Origin: an uncultured Oscillospiraceae bacterium
GTDB lineage: Bacteria; Bacillota; Clostridia; Oscillospirales; Oscillospiraceae
Direction of reading: 5' to 3'
NCBI GenBank assembly: GCA_910588455.1
Contig: CAJUPG010000025.1
Span: 1-23,597, forward strand
DNA length: 23,597 nt
Every line of letters begins with the position of its first letter. The stretch's first letter is position 1. This document shows, piece after piece, positions 7,450 to 15,390 of this stretch. A program made the position numbers and the translations under genes. The notes below the pieces were generated by a model. It was not told the DNA's origin and searched no databases. It worked only from the letters and a program-made list of their open reading frames with translations.

Positions 7450-8565
7450 ATGAACGCGGAACACTATCAGTTAGCCGTCTCCCTCCGGCACGAGCTGCAC
7501 GCCCATCCGGAGGTTTCCAATCAGGAGTCCTGGACGAAGGCCCACCTGATGGAATTTCTCCGCGCCCACACCCATCTGGAGGTGGTGGACCGCGGGGCCT
7601 GGTTTTACGCGGTATACCGGGGGACAGCCTCGGGCCGGAAGATTGCCTTCCGGGCTGACTTTGACGCCCTTCCCATCGACGAAACCATCTCCCTGCCCTA
7701 CGGCTCCCAGGTTCCCGGGGTGTCCCACAAGTGCGGCCATGACGGCCACAGCGCCACCCTGGCTGTTTTTGCCATGGAGGTGGAACAGGCCGGCACGGAG
7801 AATACCATCTATTTCGTATTTCAGCACGCGGAGGAAACCGGCGACGGGGCGAAGGAATGCGCCGTTTTAATCACTGAGGAGGGCATAGACGAGGTATATG
7901 GCTATCACAACGAGCCGGGCTCCCCCCTGGGGACAGTGATCGTAAAAAACGGAAATTTCCAGTGTGCCTCCGAGGGAATGAGCCTCTTTTTTACCGGCGT
8001 CCCCTCCCACGCCTCCGACCCCGGCATCGGGCGCAACCCCGCCCAGGCCATCGCCCGCATCATCTCCGCCCTGCCCGGCCTTTACCGGGCGGAGGACTAC
8101 GAGGGCCTGGTTTTGTGTACCGTGGTCCATGTGGAAATCGGGAAAATTGCCTTTGGCACCTCCGCCAGTGAGGGCGTACTGCGGGTGACCCTGCGGGGAC
8201 AGCACGAGCAAGAGATGGCCCGGCTCCAGCATCGCCTGGACAACCTGGCCTATGGCTTGGCTTCGGAATACGGCCTGGAGTATCACGCGGAATTTTGCGA
8301 CTATTTTCCGGAAAATCTGAACCACGACGAGAGCGTGGAAAAAATCCGCCAAATCTGCGCCCGGCTGAAGATTCCGGTGGAGGAGTTCGCCCACCCGAAG
8401 CGCGGATCCGAGGATTTCGGCTATTTCACCAAGCGCACCAAGGGGGCGTATTTCAATGTGGGCGCGGGGGACGTCACCGCCCACCATACCACTACTTACG
8501 ATTTCCCGGACGAAATCATTCCCACCGCGCTGGCTGTATTCAAGGGCCTGGCGGACGTCAAATGA
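7450..8565 (+). CDS. M20 family amidohydrolase / metallopeptidase
   Basis: The 371-residue protein shows the M20 amidohydrolase landmarks in order: HELHAHPEVSNQE at the N-terminus, FRADFDALPI (about 67-76), CGHDGH (95-100), FQHAEETGDGA (about 124-134, with paired glutamates for metal and catalysis), the dimerisation region with GVPSHASDPG, and GSEDFGYF near the C-terminus. Relatives hydrolyse N-acyl amino acids, hippurate, aminobenzoyl-glutamate or dipeptides in the cytoplasm using two metal ions. The family usually has QPAEE where this has QHAEE. AAGGAGG sits 9 nt before the ATG. Its position after the importer suggests it cleaves the imported compound; the bond attacked cannot be told from sequence. 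Confidence 0.88.
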   Translation: MNAEHYQLAVSLRHELHAHPEVSNQESWTKAHLMEFLRAHTHLEVVDRGAWFYAVYRGTASGRKIAFRADFDALPIDETISLPYGSQVPGVSHKCGHDGHSATLAVFAMEVEQAGTENTIYFVFQHAEETGDGAKECAVLITEEGIDEVYGYHNEPGSPLGTVIVKNGNFQCASEGMSLFFTGVPSHASDPGIGRNPAQAIARIISALPGLYRAEDYEGLVLCTVVHVEIGKIAFGTSASEGVLRVTLRGQHEQEMARLQHRLDNLAYGLASEYGLEYHAEFCDYFPENLNHDESVEKIRQICARLKIPVEEFAHPKRGSEDFGYFTKRTKGAYFNVGAGDVTAHHTTTYDFPDEIIPTALAVFKGLADVK

Positions 8566-8578
8566 CCGGAGGCCGCGG

Positions 8579-9289
8579 ATGAAAACAGGGACCATCGGAA
8601 TTATTGGCGGCATGGGCCCCCTGGCGACCGCCGACCTTTTCCAAAAAATCATCCAAAACACCCGAGCCTCCTGCGATCAGGAGCACCTGCACATCCTGAT
8701 TGACAACAACACCGCGATTCCCGACCGCACGGCGGCGCTGCTGCACGGCGGCGCGGACCCCTTTCCCCAGATGCTGGAAAGCGCCCTGCGGCTGGAGGAG
8801 GACGGCGCGGACTGTCTGCTCATGCCCTGCAACACCGCCCACTATTTTCATGGGCAGCTCCAGGAGCGGGTCCATATTCCCCTGCTCAATATGCTTGAAT
8901 TGACCTGCCAGGCCCTGAAGCGCCGGGGGATTACGCGGGCGGGCCTGCTGGCTACCACGGGCACCATTGAGACGGGGATTTACCAGCGCGCCGCGCAAAA
9001 GCTTCAGGTGGAGCTGCTGCTTCCCACCCCGGAGGAGCAGACCTGGGTGATGGATCTGATCTATCAGGGCGTTAAGGCGGGCGATCCCAATTGCGACCCG
9101 AAAAGGGTCCAGTGCGTTATTGACCGGCTCCTTACGCAGCGCGGCGCCCAGGCTGTGATTCTGGGCTGCACCGAGCTGCCCCTCGCCGTTCAAATGTACC
9201 GCATCCAGGCGCCCTGCGTTGACCCTACCCTGGAATTGGCGAAGGGAGCCATCCGCCAGGCCGGCGGCGTGCTGTGCCGGCAGGATTGA
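8579..9289 (+). CDS. Aspartate/glutamate racemase family protein
   Basis: The 236-residue protein begins TGTIGIIGGMGPLATADLF, the aspartate racemase fingerprint. It keeps both catalytic cysteines of the cofactor-independent racemases: Cys84 in MPCNTAH and Cys197 in LGCTELPL. IDNNTAIPDRTAALL also fits the family. It would interconvert D- and L-forms of an acidic or related amino acid in the cytoplasm. GGAGG lies 6 nt before the ATG, and the gene follows the amidohydrolase by 13 bp, so it is the last gene of the operon. Beside a D-aminopeptidase, it points to recovery of D-amino acids as L-forms. Related enzymes act on hydantoins or other amino acids, so the substrate is open. Confidence 0.88.
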   Translation: MKTGTIGIIGGMGPLATADLFQKIIQNTRASCDQEHLHILIDNNTAIPDRTAALLHGGADPFPQMLESALRLEEDGADCLLMPCNTAHYFHGQLQERVHIPLLNMLELTCQALKRRGITRAGLLATTGTIETGIYQRAAQKLQVELLLPTPEEQTWVMDLIYQGVKAGDPNCDPKRVQCVIDRLLTQRGAQAVILGCTELPLAVQMYRIQAPCVDPTLELAKGAIRQAGGVLCRQD

Positions 9290-9448
9290 TATGCAATACC
9301 GCATTTTTCGGTCGTTTTGAAAGAAATAACAGGGACCACAGGAAGAGAGAAACGGAAATGGCCCATGCTGCCCGCCAAAGAACAAGCTGATTCTCGCTGC
9401 TCCAGCGTTCAGAAACAGGATTTTATCTGCCGAATCTTTGTCCTATGC

Positions 9449-9486
9449 GCAGGGACCCCCGTCAAAAACATGACGGAGGTCCCTGC
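9449..9486. other. Stem-loop between convergent genes
   Basis: Arms 9449-9464 and 9471-9486 pair over 16 positions with a single C/A mismatch around a 6-nt loop (AAAACA). It sits between the racemase and the convergent GH3 gene. Neither side has a good U tract, so it may be a non-canonical terminator or a processing hairpin serving both operons. The rest of 9290-9510 holds no convincing gene. Confidence 0.5.
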
Positions 9487-9510
9487 AAAAGTGAATGAAA
9501 GAGGAACATT

Positions 9511-12500
9511 TTAGCTCTTTTGTTTCTTGGACTTGCGGAAACTGCGGTAAATGAAATACCCCAGAGCTGCAATAATAATCACCGCACCTACGTCGATGCC
9601 AACGACCAGCTTCTCTGCCAGCGTCATAGGAGTAACGAAGGTGGAACCGGGCATCAGGCCGCTCATCACCTTGGAATTTGCAACAGTATACAACACATGG
9701 TGCATGGCCTCCCGGCCATAGGTGTAATGGGCGGCGTTGTCTTTTTCAAATTTCCATACTGCATACTCAGTGGTGGTCAGCGCACCGTCGCCTCCCGCCT
9801 CGATCATCTGATTGGCGCTCATGTAGGTGGGGGAGCCGGTGTTGGCGTTGTCGGTGATGGCAAAGCCGTTAAAACCCCACTCGTTGCGCAGTACATTGGT
9901 AATCAGCGGATAGCAGCCGCCAGTCCAGGTATAGCCGATCCGGTTGAAGGCGGTCATGATAGCGGTGACTGCGGGGAAGTCCCGCGAAGTGTTGCGGTAG
10001 CCGCCATTACCGTCCTCTTCCACATAGTTCAGTGTAATGGGGTCGTTTTCAATGCACATCTGGAAGGGGAGAAGATAGATTTCCCGCACGGCCTGCTCGT
10101 TGGACCAGGTGCATACGCCGAAGTTGCCCTCCCGGTCGCCACGGTGGTTCTCCTGGTCATTGAGCGCAAAGTGCTTGATGAAGGTGTACAGTCCCTTGGA
10201 GGAAGCTCCACGGCTGGTAGCAGAGGCCATAGCGCCGGACAGGAAGCCGTCCTCAGAATAATACTCGTTGTTCCGGCCGGAGAAGGGCAGCCGGTGGATA
10301 TTCATGGCGGGGGCGTACCAGCCTCCAAGTCCGTTGAGAACAGCCTCACTGCCAATCGTTTCGCCGTACCGGGCGGCCAGCTCCTGGTTCCAGGTCTGGG
10401 CCAGCACCAGAACACCGCAGTAGTTCATATCCATACTGATACCGGTGGCGGAGTCCTGGTCCAGTGCAAAGGGCTTACCTACGCTTTTCAGTTCAGCGCT
10501 GCCATAGCCGGAGGTGGCAATGATGGTCTGGTAATCCTCAGGAGTGAGCTGATCCAGCAGCTGGTCCCACATAGGATCATCGTAGTCCTTGCCCCGCAGG
10601 TCAATGAGCTGAAGCCCATTTTTTGCACCATACACGGGGGCAGCGGTAAGGGATGCCGCATCAGTTGGGTTCAGGGAGTCAAATCCATCCAGTTTAGCCA
10701 GGTCTTCGGCGCTGATGGTCTTGGTATAGGTATAGCTCTTGCCATCGGAGCCATTGATTTCATTCCCCCAGGTGGAAATCTGGGTGCTTACTTCGCCGTC
10801 GGTGGAGGGCCAGGTGCCCTGCCAGTCATTCCGGGTCAGATATTGATAGCCGCCATTGATGAAATCAAACTGATTGGTTACAGAAGCGCCCGCCGCGCTG
10901 ACGGAATAAGTATTGCTGTCCATGGCACTGACGGTATAGAGAGCCGTCATGGCAGTATCGCCGTTTTCCGTCATGCCATTCTCCGTGGTATAGCCCTTGG
11001 CTGCCAGAACGTTGTTTATAGCATTATGGGAATCGTGCGCGGCGGTGATATAATAGTCCCCCGCATCCAGAATAAAGGTCTTGGCATTTGTGTAGTCGTA
11101 AGCCTTGAGCTGCTCCTTGTCAAAGGTAACGGTCACTGTCCCGCTCTGCCCGGGCTGAAGCAGTGCGGTCTTGCCGAAGCCCACCAGCTGTACGGCGGAT
11201 TTTTCCACCTTGTTCTGCTTATCATAATCGGTGTATGGAGACTGAATATAGACCTGCACCACGTCCTTGCCTGCCACAGAACCGGTATTTTTCACGTCTA
11301 CGGTAACGGTGCAGGTATTGCCGCTCCAAACAGCTTGGAAGTTGGACCAGTCGAAGGTGGTGTAGCTCAGACCGTAGCCGAAGGGATAACACACGGTAGA
11401 GCTGTAGTCGAAGTTCCCGGCGTTACCCTGACCCAGCACCACATCCTCATACCGGGTCTCGTAGTAGCGATAGCCTACATAGATTCCTTCCTTATAGACC
11501 AGATAGTTGTACTTGGTCATCTCACCGCTCTCGGTGCTGTACTGGAAGTCGCCGTAGTTCGCCGCGGCAGGGGCACTGGCTGCATCATATGCAAAGGTGT
11601 CCACCGTCTTGCCGGATGGGTTGATATCACCTGCAAAAATATCTGCTACAGCGTACATACCAAAGTTGCCCGCACTGGGCATACAGAGAACGGACTTGAT
11701 GCTGGGGAACTGTTCCACCCATCCCAGCTCCATAGCGGCGGAACTGTTCACCAGCAGCACTACATTATCAAAATTATCGTTCAGGTACTGCAGAAGCTCT
11801 AATTCCGTGCTGTCTGGTTCCAGATAGCTTTTGGATTGGTCGTCAGGATTGCTGGTGTGGTTATACATGGAACGAGGCATATCCCGGCCCTCGCCCACCT
11901 TTCGGCTCCAAACGAATACAGGTACAGTGTCCTTCGCACTTTCCAGCAGGCCGGACTCCTTTTTCAGCACATCCAAAGGGCATTCGTTGATGGAGAAGTC
12001 CTCACCATCGCCAAAGTTGACGGAACCGGGACCCAGGCCATATTTGCTGCCATTCCCCTTAGCATAGAAATCCCATAAGGTCTCATTTACGGCAAAGCCC
12101 CGCTCCTGGAACGCCACACGCAAGTTCAGGCCAGGGTCCGGATTGGGGAACCCAAACTGGACCATAATATCATACAGACTGTTGCCGATGAGCTTGGAGG
12201 AGGAACTGCCGAAAAAGCTGAAGGTCGTATTTTTGTTGAAGGGCATCAACCCGTCGTTTTTCAGCAGAACTGCACCCTCGCCCATAATTTCTTCATTAAG
12301 AGCCTGCTTAATGGCAGGCATCTCTTCAGCTGTGAAGTTGGCCTTGTTGTATTGAAGATCAAGGGTATCATTGTATGCTGAAGGCTGTTTGATTGTCGTT
12401 GTGCCAGCATCGCCCAAGAAGCCGTTGATGGCATTTTTATTGGGTGGGATCATTACATTAGCCACGATAGCCACCACCAGGGTGAGGACGATGAGGATGC

Positions 12501-12537
12501 TGGGGATGGTAGTGCGCAGGATGTGTCTCGCTTTCAT
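9511..12537 (-). CDS. Membrane-anchored, domain-swapped GH3 beta-glycosidase
   Basis: The 1008-residue protein has a transmembrane segment at about residues 11-32. Next comes a GH3 C-terminal-type domain at about 80-330 (EEIMGEGAVLLKNDGLMPF; VNSSAAMELGW), a fibronectin-III-like region near 405-490, and the (beta/alpha)8 GH3 N-terminal-type domain at about 660-910, then a second transmembrane segment near 978-997 and a basic tail. Conventional GH3 enzymes have these two catalytic domains in the opposite order; swapped versions are known, for example from Ruminococcus albus. KHFALNDQ (789-796) is the conserved barrel motif and D896 in GFAITDN is the likely nucleophile. It probably removes terminal beta-linked glucose or a similar sugar outside the cell. 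The ATG at 12537 follows GAGGAG by 8 nt. It lies 157 bp downstream of a two-component system that probably controls it. Confidence 0.85.
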   Translation of the reverse strand: MKARHILRTTIPSILIVLTLVVAIVANVMIPPNKNAINGFLGDAGTTTIKQPSAYNDTLDLQYNKANFTAEEMPAIKQALNEEIMGEGAVLLKNDGLMPFNKNTTFSFFGSSSSKLIGNSLYDIMVQFGFPNPDPGLNLRVAFQERGFAVNETLWDFYAKGNGSKYGLGPGSVNFGDGEDFSINECPLDVLKKESGLLESAKDTVPVFVWSRKVGEGRDMPRSMYNHTSNPDDQSKSYLEPDSTELELLQYLNDNFDNVVLLVNSSAAMELGWVEQFPSIKSVLCMPSAGNFGMYAVADIFAGDINPSGKTVDTFAYDAASAPAAANYGDFQYSTESGEMTKYNYLVYKEGIYVGYRYYETRYEDVVLGQGNAGNFDYSSTVCYPFGYGLSYTTFDWSNFQAVWSGNTCTVTVDVKNTGSVAGKDVVQVYIQSPYTDYDKQNKVEKSAVQLVGFGKTALLQPGQSGTVTVTFDKEQLKAYDYTNAKTFILDAGDYYITAAHDSHNAINNVLAAKGYTTENGMTENGDTAMTALYTVSAMDSNTYSVSAAGASVTNQFDFINGGYQYLTRNDWQGTWPSTDGEVSTQISTWGNEINGSDGKSYTYTKTISAEDLAKLDGFDSLNPTDAASLTAAPVYGAKNGLQLIDLRGKDYDDPMWDQLLDQLTPEDYQTIIATSGYGSAELKSVGKPFALDQDSATGISMDMNYCGVLVLAQTWNQELAARYGETIGSEAVLNGLGGWYAPAMNIHRLPFSGRNNEYYSEDGFLSGAMASATSRGASSKGLYTFIKHFALNDQENHRGDREGNFGVCTWSNEQAVREIYLLPFQMCIENDPITLNYVEEDGNGGYRNTSRDFPAVTAIMTAFNRIGYTWTGGCYPLITNVLRNEWGFNGFAITDNANTGSPTYMSANQMIEAGGDGALTTTEYAVWKFEKDNAAHYTYGREAMHHVLYTVANSKVMSGLMPGSTFVTPMTLAEKLVVGIDVGAVIIIAALGYFIYRSFRKSKKQKS

Positions 12538-12560
12538 CTCATTTTCTCCTCTCAAAAAAT

Positions 12561-12657
12561 CATGGACATATCGGGGAAACGCCAGCGGAGGGGCCCGCTC
12601 CACTGGTCTGTCCCGTTATGTCCATAATGCTACAAAATTTTGTTATATATGTCCATA
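12561..12657 (-). promoter_or_regulatory. Candidate operator array upstream of the GH3 gene
   Basis: Between the kinase stop and the GH3 start, TATGTCCATA occurs at 12617-12626 and 12648-12657, with starts 31 bp apart, and a one-mismatch copy on the opposite strand at 12561-12570. The core fits the palindrome TATGNNCATA, and the middle copy extends to TTATGTCCATAA. A perfect 12-bp palindrome, ACAAAATTTTGT, sits at 12632-12643 between the two best copies. Spacing near three helical turns suggests a dimeric regulator, perhaps the neighbouring LytTR protein, although the motif does not match the classical LytTR consensus. No clear -35/-10 pair was found. Confidence 0.35.
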
Positions 12658-12694
12658 GGTTTGTCGTACTTTGCACGTCAGAAGACGTAGTTGG

Positions 12695-14029
12695 TTATTC
12701 GTTCTCGTCTGTAGACGCAGACAGCACGATATCCAGGCAAAATATCCCGTCTCCCGCCTGTACAGATAACCCGCCGCCATACTGTTCCGCTACCGTTTTC
12801 ATGCTGAGCATTCCAAAACCATGGTAGTCTTGATCCCCTTTTGTTGTAACGGGCAGCCCCTCCCGCAGCGTCACAGTGCCCGCACAGGGATTCTCGACGT
12901 GGATATGCACGAATTTACCTTGACGCTTCAGGGAAAAACTGATGACCCTTTCATCTATGGAACGTGTCTGTACCGCTTCCATAGCATTGTCGATCGCGTT
13001 TCCCAGTAAAGCATACAAGTGGTGGGTCTTAACAAACTCCAGTCCCCTTCCGTCTGCCATACACATGAGTTGCGTATCCTGTTCCCGGCAGGCTAATGTC
13101 TTTTCTGTCAGGATCACATCCAGCACTTCGCTGCCTGTTTTGACCAAAGCGGCATACTGGTCCAGCGTCTGGTTCAATTCTGTCAGTTCTTCGCCATACT
13201 CCTGCAGAGCAAGCTGCTTACTGTGATGACGCAGATCATGATATTTTATGTTGATAAGATCCACACTCTTTTTTGCCAATTCATACTGCCGTTTCCCCTG
13301 CTCCACCACATAGCGCACTCCAGCCAGTTCGTCCTTCAGCTCTCGCTGAGAAAGCTGGTTATTTAATAATGCCAAAATAAGTGCGCATACCAAAATATTA
13401 TAGCTTCGTTCCAACAGCAGAGATACCCTGTTGCCCACCGTGTAATAATTCGTTACCATATTGAAGATCACGTCTGCCGCAATCAGCAGCCCGGACAAAC
13501 CCACAATGCTGTTCCGGCCCAAACGCAGGTTATGATTCGCCTTCAGCTTTGCGTCCAATAGATCAAAGGCCCCATAGTAGATCATGAAATAGGCATCTGC
13601 ATATATCACGATACTGAGCCAGGCCCAGTCGCTCAATGCGGTCGATTCGGCTGCATATGGCTGTACAAAGCTTCCGAAAATTGCACTGAACTGCGTAATA
13701 TCATTAAAAGTAGTATAGACAAGGTACGCTAAGTGCTGCACGGTGTACCCTGCCACAGCGCAGAACAGCAAATTGCCAAAAGGCTCGTCAAAGCAGAAGA
13801 GCAGCGCCAGCAGTGTGAGCAGAAACAGGGACAAAAACAAAAAAGACACATACCAAGCGTTTTCCCATGGGATTGGAAACAGCGCGGCCGCAGCCAGCAG
13901 CGCAGCGGCGCAGAGCATTGCACGCAGACGAAAATTCTGCTTACGTTCCAGATGGTACAGGAAAACAGCTTCACCCACCAAAAGCTGCACCATAAAGAGC
14001 AGCTTATAGCTATGCAGTCCATTAATCAC
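12695..14029 (-). CDS. GHKL-type sensor histidine kinase (AgrC-like)
   Basis: The 444-residue protein has six or seven membrane segments in about the first 225 residues, then a linker helix, the phospho-acceptor motif KYHDLRHH (H264), and a GHKL ATP-binding domain with the N box LLGNAIDNAMEA (341-352) and GFGMLS (404-409). The layout is that of AgrC/ComD-type kinases, which sense peptides or envelope signals and phosphorylate a LytTR regulator. It starts at a GTG (14029) with AGGAGG 7 nt upstream. That Shine-Dalgarno is formed by the last codons of the response regulator gene, whose stop ends 3 bp before, so the two are translationally linked. No signal-peptide precursor gene was recognised nearby. 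Confidence 0.88.
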   Translation of the reverse strand: MINGLHSYKLLFMVQLLVGEAVFLYHLERKQNFRLRAMLCAAALLAAAALFPIPWENAWYVSFLFLSLFLLTLLALLFCFDEPFGNLLFCAVAGYTVQHLAYLVYTTFNDITQFSAIFGSFVQPYAAESTALSDWAWLSIVIYADAYFMIYYGAFDLLDAKLKANHNLRLGRNSIVGLSGLLIAADVIFNMVTNYYTVGNRVSLLLERSYNILVCALILALLNNQLSQRELKDELAGVRYVVEQGKRQYELAKKSVDLINIKYHDLRHHSKQLALQEYGEELTELNQTLDQYAALVKTGSEVLDVILTEKTLACREQDTQLMCMADGRGLEFVKTHHLYALLGNAIDNAMEAVQTRSIDERVISFSLKRQGKFVHIHVENPCAGTVTLREGLPVTTKGDQDYHGFGMLSMKTVAEQYGGGLSVQAGDGIFCLDIVLSASTDENE

Positions 14030-14032
14030 AAG

Positions 14033-14668
14033 CTATCCTCCTCGGCCCAGATAGGCGGCCACTGCCGTGGCCAGCTCCCGCTTTTTTGACCGGCTCACCC
14101 GCAGCCATTCCCCGGCCACGCACACCTGTTCCCCGGTAAACTGAGTTACATACCGCAGGTTGATAAGATAGGATATGCTGCATCGAAAGAACGCTTCTGC
14201 CGGGAGATTCTGCTCTACCGCAGCCAGTTTACCTCGGACAGAAAAGATCCCCCGCTCCGTATGGTATGTCAGGCTGTGATTCATTACTTCGATATATTGG
14301 ATGACCGAGGTAGGGAGTACATGGGTCACGCCATTGACATTTAAGGTCAACTCGCTTCCCCGGCTTAACTTGAGGGCGCGCATGGCCCGCTTCATTTTCA
14401 TGGTAAAGGCGGTGGAGTTGATTGGCTTAACAATAAAATCAAAGGCACTGACCTCATAGCCTTGAACAGCATACTGCACCATGCTGGTAACAAAAATCAG
14501 CATGGTTGCTGGATCCACCCGCCGAAGCTGCTCTGCGGCAGACATTCCATCCATGCCAGGCATTTTGATGTCCATGAAAATAATATCATAACGGGATTGA
14601 TAGTCTTTCAAGAAACCAACAGCATCACCAAACCGCGAGATGGAAAAAGTGTCAAACAATTTTCCCAT
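14033..14668 (-). CDS. LytTR response regulator with truncated receiver domain
   Basis: The receiver part shows YDIIFMDIKMPGMDG with the phospho-acceptor at D33, FVTSM with its conserved Thr, and KPI with the conserved Lys. A LytTR DNA-binding domain follows at about 105-205 (VIQYIEVMNHSLTYHTERG; FFRCSISYLINLRYV). The protein has 211 residues, whereas relatives have about 235-250 and place the phospho-Asp near position 55. The first beta strand and the acidic residues that bind magnesium are absent. The ATG at 14668 has a perfect AGGAGG 9 nt upstream, so the short form is probably what is translated; an in-frame start at 14701 adds only 11 unrelated residues. Phosphorylation may be impaired, making it a constitutive or damaged regulator. 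It leads the operon with the kinase and GH3 gene. Confidence 0.8.
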   Translation of the reverse strand: MGKLFDTFSISRFGDAVGFLKDYQSRYDIIFMDIKMPGMDGMSAAEQLRRVDPATMLIFVTSMVQYAVQGYEVSAFDFIVKPINSTAFTMKMKRAMRALKLSRGSELTLNVNGVTHVLPTSVIQYIEVMNHSLTYHTERGIFSVRGKLAAVEQNLPAEAFFRCSISYLINLRYVTQFTGEQVCVAGEWLRVSRSKKRELATAVAAYLGRGG

Positions 14669-14736
14669 TACAATAGACCTCCTGCAAAAATAGGGAGGCA
14701 CAGTAAAATTGTCTTATTCTCAAACACTGTTTTATC

Positions 14737-15087
14737 TTACTCATTCCGCAAAGGCCGCACTGCCTTCAAGCTCTCCTGAGCGCCGCACTCCAAAATATAG
14801 GGAGCTATTTCCTCGTAAGCCCTTTCTGGCGAACCTGCTTCCGAAGGGATATATGTCCACTGTGTCAGAAAGCTGTGGGCATAGTTGCAGTGAATATTCC
14901 CGGTATAAATCTGTACCAGAGGATCCGTGATCCAGCTTCCGTCAGCAGATGCACAATCACTCCGATCAGTAAAGTACCGCTGGGCATACCCCATATCGGA
15001 TTTGTCAGCCCGATTATAACACGGCAAATTTACCCTGTTCTGGACGAACCGACCAGATGGAGCGGCAAGGGGATATGTGTGTTCCAT
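14737..15087 (-). CDS. Unrecognised 116-residue reading frame (doubtful)
   Basis: Between the truncated regulator and the small membrane protein lie about 450 bp with only this minus-strand frame. From an ATG at 15087 it would encode 116 residues with no membrane segment or motif I recognise, rich in Tyr, Ser, Asp and Cys (for example TDPLVQIYTGNIHC and AYEEIAPYILECGAQESLK). The open frame extends further upstream, but there it overlaps the small membrane protein in another phase. No clear ribosome binding site precedes the ATG. It may be the remnant of a gene whose front was lost together with the regulator's N-terminus, or not a gene at all. Confidence 0.25.
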   Translation of the reverse strand: MEHTYPLAAPSGRFVQNRVNLPCYNRADKSDMGYAQRYFTDRSDCASADGSWITDPLVQIYTGNIHCNYAHSFLTQWTYIPSEAGSPERAYEEIAPYILECGAQESLKAVRPLRNE

Positions 15088-15122
15088 CGTCCCGAATCCC
15101 ACATTGCCGCCGGGCTGGATTT

Positions 15123-15377
15123 TTATTTTTTCCGCCCCTTGTTCCATCCAATAAGTCCGGTGAAAAACAGCAGCGTACCGAACAGAAAGGGGGTGAGGGA
15201 GAATTTGCCCGGGATCGAAGCGATGCTCAGGTAATAGCCCCAGAAAATCACCCCCAGAAGAAAGCACAGGCTGTTCACCCGCCGGTCGGGCTGAAGCAGG
15301 TTAAAAAACAGGGAGATGGGATACAGCGCCAGAGTGAGAAAGGCGGCGGTGCGCAGAAAATAGGCAAACAGATTCAA
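15123..15377 (-). CDS. Small integral membrane protein, function unknown
   Basis: The 84-residue product has three hydrophobic segments (about residues 8-28, 36-53 and 60-77) and a basic C-terminal tail (WNKGRKK). The start is a TTG at 15377 with a perfect AGGAGG 6 nt upstream, and the gene begins 13 bp after the RqcH stop, so it is the last gene of the Mini-III/RqcH operon. No family was recognised. Clean coding structure, ribosome binding site and operon position support a real gene. Confidence 0.7.
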   Translation of the reverse strand: MNLFAYFLRTAAFLTLALYPISLFFNLLQPDRRVNSLCFLLGVIFWGYYLSIASIPGKFSLTPFLFGTLLFFTGLIGWNKGRKK

Positions 15378-15390
15378 GGCGGACCTCCTT

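Noticed and set aside
9449..9486. Possible classical intrinsic terminator
   Set aside because: The stem is strong but no U tract follows on either strand, so it was recorded as a stem-loop only.
9317..9514. Plus-strand 65-residue ORF between the racemase and GH3 genes
   Set aside because: No ribosome binding site or family, and it runs through the intergenic stem-loop into the GH3 stop.
9520..11802. Plus-strand 760-residue ORF
   Set aside because: Antisense to the GH3 gene; the minus-strand frame carries the conserved glycosidase motifs.
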